Positions 58,301-64,000 of a DNA stretch of 64,000 bases are shown here, piece by piece. The stretch's first letter is position 1. Each line of letters begins with the position of its first letter. The DNA is taken from assembly GCA_017654735.1 (NCBI GenBank), contig JADPYG010000088.1, positions 4,960,001 through 5,024,000 of the forward strand. The letters run 5' to 3'. Both the position numbers and the translations under genes were made by a program. Source of the DNA: Vishniacozyma victoriae (lineage: Eukaryota; Basidiomycota; Tremellomycetes; Tremellales; Bulleribasidiaceae). The notes under the pieces are model-generated. The model made no database searches, had not been told where the DNA came from, and was given only the letters and a program-made list of their open reading frames with translations.

Positions 58301-61300
58301 TGACCTGACGGCGTTGACAAAGTATCCTGCCGCGAATGTTTGGCTACCAGTGACTTCCAATATTCGATAACCAGTCTTAAGAGACAGAACGGCTAGGAAT
58401 GGTCAGCGTACTACCTTCGACGGGACATACCATGCAGATTGGCAAAGCTGGGTTCGAGCTCGGCAGACAACTTGTCGACAGCGCTTATACCCTTGAACAG
58501 ATCGTCACATAGGGATACCAGGCAATCAAGGACCTCGACGGACTTGGCATAATCGATATCTGTACATCAGCCTGGTTCCTAGGGGCAAATGAAAAGGACT
58601 TACTCAGCGGCATTGTGCATAGATGATCACGAACTTCTTGTATCCTCGTGTCCTTTGAATTCATGCATATCAGGTGCAAAGCCTTGAAAAACTGCCATTC
58701 GGTTCCAGTGGTTATGCTCATGGCGCTGTCTGCGAGCACCTGTCCATCCGCGATGATACGCTCCCTCACTGCCACAGGCGCGTTAAACAAGACGGCCAAG
58801 CGCAGAGAGCAGCAGTACCAAAGAGCTTGTTGCAGTACCAGACCCTTGATTAGGGAAATATCGGTGAGGAAGGACCCCTGGAGATCCCAGGGAGGGTGCT
58901 CTTCCGAGTAGGTCGAATAGCTTTCGGCGTATTGCAGAGCTGCAACTTCAATATACGCACCATGAAGGTGGACTTACGGATTGACAAGAACATGTTCATC
59001 CCACTCGAGGCGACCGGTCGTAAAGCGGAGTATTTGGTGTGATTCAGTTGCCATTGAATTGGTCGGGAGCCAAATAGCTGTGTACCAACGTCAAGACAAA
59101 CAACATCTGTCACTATTAGCACCATTGAACGTCGCATGTATTCTACTTACACGCCGCCATCTCGTAATTGCCATGGGCGAATATAATGTTGAAGGCGGAG
59201 TCCATGATATCCGGAACGTCACTCAGAGGCGACCAGGACTGTATCATCAGCTTGTGCATGATGGGCCAAATGAGCTTACGTGAATTTGAGCTGCGACGCC
59301 TACAAGAGCCGTACAAGCGTATTGAGAACCACGCCTCTCGGCGGCCAACGATTGGGCATAGTCGCACAGCATGTGTCGGACCGGAACATCGGGTAGACTG
59401 AGTGCAAGGATAGAAATGAGATACGCGCTTGACTCCTGAATGATTCCGATTTCTCCCAATAGCGTGATGCCCAGATGAAAGATGGTGACCCAGAGATCGG
59501 GCAAGGCGACGAATATCGTAGCTCCTGCGGCACCTGGCAGTCAGCACAGCAAACCTGTTCAAAACATGTCCGCTTACAGATCAAAGTCGAGAGGAGAATC
59601 CGTACATCGCTGTCTTCATCATATGGAATATCCTGCAAGCCCGCCCGAAAGGTCTCGACTTCAGCCAAAGTTCGAGGGACCTTGAGACGGAGGAGCTCGG
59701 GCCTTTCTGGATCGTATCCTACGCGCTTCAAGACGTCCTTGAGCAATCTCATTGCGTCGGCATATTGACTATCCCAGATCCTGCTTCGGACACGATATAG
59801 CGCTAATTTGACATCTTCCACTGGACTCTGGGAAAGAGATACTGCTTTCTCGAGCTACCGTCAGATTCGCTCTGGCGGTCGGGTGCTCACCTTGACCTCG
59901 GCCTCGGCAGTCAATTTCAGCACTCCATATACCTCAGCCACGAGCTTGAGGTACGTGAAATAGTCTGCTCTAGAGGCTTTTAGTACAGCCTCCAGACCAC
60001 CAGCTCGTTCGATGACACCTGATGATGAGTATAGACGGACCGGCAGCTGAAGTGACGTACTCTCGTAGCCGTCCAAAAAGCGCTTGGCATTGATAAATGC
60101 GGCGCGCAAGGCTGACTGATCGGCCGCCGCAATCATCAATTGCATGAAGCTGTCGATTTCGCCTGTACTGCCGCGGTCTTTGGCGTAGAGGGCCAAATCG
60201 GCTGCGACCAAGAGGTACTCTTCCCGCAGATCGGGTTCGCGCAAAAGTAGCGAGACCTGAAGCATGCTAGCCGTCTGTTCATCCGGCGTCATGAGGGATT
60301 GTGCGGTCGACTACTGGTCAGCTACGAGCCACATTCAAGAACCTACCCTGTATCGATCATGACTAAATCTAACCGTATGGCTTTGGCCCGAACGGTGTGT
60401 AGTACATCCAGACATCATCGACGGCTCTAATGACAGTTTCACTTCGTCTACCGATAAGCCTAAAGTCCGCGCCAGAAGCTCGGTGGGTACACCGATGGAT
60501 GGCAGGCAAGATAGTGTCTGCTTGTCAGCCCAGACAAACATCGGACACATACCTTGAGGAGCTGTTGGGTCAACTCTGAGAATTCGCGCATAATTGAAGT
60601 TAGAAATTCGTCCACTTTACGATTGGTCAAGTGAGTTTGTAAAGCAAGCGGGTCGAAACGCCACAACAAGATTGTGAAATCAAAATAGACGATTCGGTCT
60701 CGTACCTAATCGTTAGATGCCACTGTAATTGGCCTCGGAGGAGTTGACTGACAAGTGTAGTGAGAAGACTCCGAAGATAAAGAGGTGATCCAGCGGTTTC
60801 AGCATGCAAAAAGCTGACCAAACTAGAAGCCTTGTCGAGACGGTCGTGAAAGCAGACTTGGAGTAGGTTCATGATTCCCTCTTCCGGTAGCTTGTCGACC
60901 ATGAGGAATGTAGATGAGGAGGATAGGAGCATCGGTGCCGGTGGTGGTACATTCTCTTCGACTCTGTAGGCGCAAGCGACCAAAATATGATTGAGCGCAT
61001 GACGGCTTTCCAAGAAATGCCGCCATAGCGCGACTTCACTCGTTTCGAGCCATTGGCAGTCGTCAATGATCAAAACCAATGGTCGAGATTCGGTAGCGAA
61101 AAGTTGCAAGAGACGTTGACTCCACGTCTTGAATGCGGGGATAAAGTTGGACCAGTCGATACTCTCTGGCTTCTTTTCTCGTCTATCGGGCGCCAACAGC
61201 CGTTGACTGCTGGGAGATAGGAATTTGATGAAGAGATCGAGATGTCCACCTAGAATGGAATATATCCTTTTCCGCCAATCATCTGCATCCTCCTTTGCAT

Positions 61301-63073
61301 CCGCCAGTACCCGTTCTAGGAGGGAATCGAAAATCTGGGTAAAGGAAGACAGTGGTCGAGTGATATGCTCGTCCTCTTTGGCGTAGGAGATCATGTATGT
61401 CTTCCCAAGTCCCTTCTGTTCGAGCTTCTGCGACCAATCCTGTAGAAGCCTGGTCTTTCCCGACCCAGATAGTCCATAGACAGTCATGACTTTCGTACTC
61501 CACGTCTCGCTATCTGCCAACGCTGAGCATTCTGATAATGCTCTATCCAATTCCTTCATCTGCTCTTGACGTCCAATGAGAACTTTTGGGACTTTGTATC
61601 GCGATATCCGATCCACCTCGCCTATTTGTAGTTTTGACAAGTCGCCCCGAGCTCGTATGACTTGTGCGAGTCGGCATAGATCGTATTTGAGGGCATCGAT
61701 AGTCGAGTAGCGTTCATCCGTGTCCTTGGCCAAGCACTTCATGACAATCTCAGACAGTTCCGTAGGCGGCAGTTCGATGTCGTAGGCCCCAATGGCGGCT
61801 TCGCGCTGGAGGTAGACGTGGGGCGGAGGGATTTCGAGAAGCATGTGACGCTGAAAATCTTGTAAAACATCGACCGAAGTGATATCGGGCGAGTCAGGTC
61901 CACCGTCTATCGTTGTTCCCGTGAGAATCTCGTACATGATTACTCCTAATGCGAAAATGTCGGACAAAGTGGTCAGTTGGCGTGTACCGACGACTTCAGG
62001 TGCGAGATAGCGTAATGTCTTTTTGATGCGATCATCCTGTAGACGATTTGTCGAGTCAATCTGGTCAAAGGCAAACAAGAGACTATGTTCGAATGCTGTA
62101 CCAGCGATTTGATTCGCCATGTTGAAGTTTGGGAGGCCGAATGGATCTTGATAGCGAGATATCTCGACGAGGGGAATGCGTTTCCGGCGAGGAATGACTC
62201 CAAATACTGATGGTCGACTGGCGCCTAAAATGATATGGTGCTGGTGCATATGCTGTCTTGTCAGTCTGGCCGTTGAGGGTCACGTACCTTGATAGCTTTC
62301 GACATGCCTGCAAAGACCTCGCAGGCATCCGCATAGATCATTCCATGAGGCGGTGCTTTGAGACCAGCAGGCTCCGAATTCTTATGAGCGTTTGCCTCCC
62401 CTTCCTGTTGCTCCGCCAGTCTGTCGGTCCACCAAGTCCCAAGGGATACGACCTCTTCTTCTGGCTCATTTGTAATCATCCATAAACCATCCGTTTCCCA
62501 CCAAGCCAATACCCTACGACCGTTCTCCGTCTGTTCGCCCTTATCTGCCGGACCTGAAGGTAGAGTAGCGATGGCGTAGGCCTGACAACGTCTTCGAAAT
62601 CGTCTTGCCGCATCCAGATCCGTATTTGAGCACCAATAGAATTTCACTACGGTTTCCGAGGATGTTTCCAAAAGTGGGTAAGTAGCGTTGGGTTGTAGAT
62701 TTGCCCATCCAGATACTGATTGTCCGACCGACCTGGATCCAGATGAGTCAATGACTATGTCGTATAGGCCATGACCATTGAAAACGTCGACGCTTGGGAC
62801 ATTCATACTAGACTGTCCCCGGCGAGCTGAACGACCGGGGGAAAGACTGTTGACGATCGCAACGGATGAGCGTATGTGAAGTTGCGGATCTCCTCGAGAC
62901 CTTGCTGTCCCTTTAGACGTCGTTTCGAGGAAACAGACTGAGATAAATGTGTTATGTGGAATGAATGATGATGGTAAAATAAGATGCAGACAGCGAGCAT
63001 TCCATCGCCAGGGTAAACAGTTCAGGGCAAAAGGACCAAGGCTGGAATTCGGCATTGCGTCGATCAGAGTCAT
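55347..63073 (-). CDS. Group X (Phk/Mak-type) hybrid histidine kinase with N-terminal pseudokinase and ATPase
   Basis: Starts at the ATG at 63073 and is estimated at about 2,200 residues in more than 20 exons. Domain order: a Ser/Thr kinase-like fold (YLAPEVVG and [16 protein letters not shown] kept; the catalytic loop reads [10 protein letters not shown], lacking the HRD aspartate); a STAND/AAA ATPase ([12 protein letters not shown] and [10 protein letters not shown]); a long helical middle; a GAF domain ([20 protein letters not shown]); a histidine kinase ([12 protein letters not shown] with the phospho-His, [35 protein letters not shown]); and a receiver domain ([13 protein letters not shown] acceptor Asp, YLSKPL Lys). 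Such proteins feed stress or peroxide signals to the Ypd1-Skn7/Ssk1 relay in the cytosol. The stop is at 55349-55347 after the last intron. Confidence 0.9.
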
Positions 63074-63245
63074 TGCCTTCCCCTCAGGGATCTAAGGGTT
63101 CTATGGGTCGTGCCTGTCGCTCGACCTGATCTGTTGACACCTTCTAACCTACTATTCCCGGACATGTACTTAAATCAGATGCATCAACTGTAGCACTGGT
63201 ATGCAGCATCACAATGCGCAATACATTAATTGGGAAGGGCAAGCT
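63074..63245. promoter_or_regulatory. Compact divergent promoter: histidine kinase / Aurora kinase
   Basis: Only 172 bp part the two outward-facing start codons. No specific motif is assigned. Confidence 0.5.
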
Positions 63246-64000
63246 ATGACAATCGCGTATTGTAGATTACCGCTAATGATTCAGCGCTGGACCATCGCAA
63301 GAATGGAATCTGGCAGATTTCGAAATAGGTCGACCACTCGGCAAGGGTTCGTACTGATGTTGACAAGTGACTAACCCAATAGGTCATTTTGGCACAGTCT
63401 ACTTGGCACGAGCGAAACGAGCAGAGGACTTTCTACTGGTATTGAAATGTCTTGAGAAGAATCATATCGAAGCTTCCGGATCACAGACTCAGGTTCGAAG
63501 GGAGATTGAGGTAAGTCATCTGCTTACTCCTGCTGACTTGCAGATTATGAAGCCGCTGAGGTAGACTTGAGCGAATGATTCCGAAGCTGAATGGTCAGAC
63601 ATCCTAATATCATACGATTGTATGGCTGGTTCCACGACTCGACTCGAGTGTTTATGATGATGGAGTATGCTGGGCAAGGGGAGGTGTTTAAGCATCTTGC
63701 AAAGGCAGGAAAGTTTTCGGAAAAGCGAGCGAGTCGAGTGAGTCAACTCTACGGTATACAGGATATAGCTGAAAAGCAGTATGTGAGCCAAGTTGCTGCT
63801 GGATTGGCGTATCTCCACGAACATAATGTCATTCATCGCGATATCAAGCCTGAAAATCTACTGTTAGGGATGGAGGGGGAAATCAAGATCGGTGATTTTG
63901 GCTGGAGCGTCCACTCGCCCGAGGAGCGACAACGCACAATAGCAGGGACGCTGTCATACGTCTCTCCCGAGATGATACAGGGCCAACCCTACGGGCGAGC
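63246..64000 (+). CDS. Aurora-type Ser/Thr kinase (3' truncated by window edge)
   Basis: The start is in an 11-nt first exon (63246-63256, ATG ACA ATC GC), then exons 63285-63346, 63383-63510 and onward. Kinase motifs run: ADFEIGRPLGKGHFGTVYLA (Gly loop, intron inside), LLVLKCL (Lys), REIEIMKPLRHPNIIRLYGW, MMMEYAGQGEVFKHL, VIHRDIKPENLL and KIGDFGWSVHSP. These are the hallmarks of Aurora (Ipl1/Ark1), the kinase of chromosome segregation and cytokinesis. The activation loop reads RQRTIAGTLSYVSPEM where Auroras normally have TLCGTLDYLPPEM, so it is a diverged member. The N-terminal extension is nearly absent. The C-terminal lobe lies beyond the window. Confidence 0.9.

Noticed and set aside
1..64000. 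CRISPR array, prophage, bacterial operon features
   Set aside because: The window is eukaryotic, with spliced genes throughout; no direct-repeat/spacer array or phage gene is seen.

Overview
The window is nuclear DNA of a basidiomycete yeast, most likely in the Tremellales (Cryptococcus/Kwoniella/Tremella relatives). Genes are packed on both strands and broken by many very short introns (about 35-60 nt) with GTRNGT donors and a branch site almost fused to the acceptor (CTGATGATAG and close variants). Genes such as an EF-hand aspartate/glutamate carrier, a Pob3-type FACT subunit without an HMG box, Cut8, an Rbg1 GTPase, a group X hybrid histidine kinase and an Aurora kinase are typical fungal genes. 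All gene models were spliced by eye from both strands, so exon edges in multi-exon genes are approximate unless stated.

Layout. 0-1.9 kb: 3' end of a SNF2 helicase, then an intergenic block with a palindrome (TCCGG-N3-CCGGA) repeated about every 96 bp. 1.9-6.3 kb: a 13-exon minus-strand gene for a 1305-residue protein I do not recognise, with three diverged copies of one domain. 7.4-8.6 kb: a small protein with a PCNA-binding (PIP) box. 9.1-10.4 kb: a microbial-type opsin whose frame breaks at one intron. 10.4-15 kb: gene-poor, with only doubtful minus-strand ORFs.

15-24.4 kb is an accessory-looking block: DUF1275 membrane protein, ETHE1-like metallo-beta-lactamase, ABCG half transporter, Zn2Cys6 regulator and a D-2-hydroxyacid dehydrogenase. 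24.6-34.8 kb is mainly housekeeping: a derived mitochondrial carrier, an RGG protein, the aspartate/glutamate carrier, a small unknown ORF, Cut8, Rbg1 and a TPMT-like methyltransferase. 35-42.6 kb holds a tandem pair of GFA-domain proteins, an arrestin-like protein with C-terminal zinc-ribbon cysteines, a membrane-anchored lactonase-like propeller and a BBE-type flavin oxidase. 43-48.6 kb holds an amino acid permease, an MCT-like MFS transporter and a maltose O-acetyltransferase-like enzyme. 49-55.1 kb: Pob3, an LtrA-domain membrane protein and a CMP/dCMP-type deaminase. 55.3-63.1 kb: a giant hybrid histidine kinase with a degenerate N-terminal kinase domain. 63.2 kb to the edge: the 5' part of an Aurora-type kinase, divergent from the histidine kinase across only 172 bp.

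Most genes appear to act independently, but several divergent pairs share short promoters: histidine kinase/Aurora, RGG protein/AGC carrier, Cut8/Rbg1, lactonase/BBE oxidase and MBL hydrolase/ABC transporter. The strongest candidates for something undescribed are the 96-bp-period palindrome array and the triple-repeat protein beside it.
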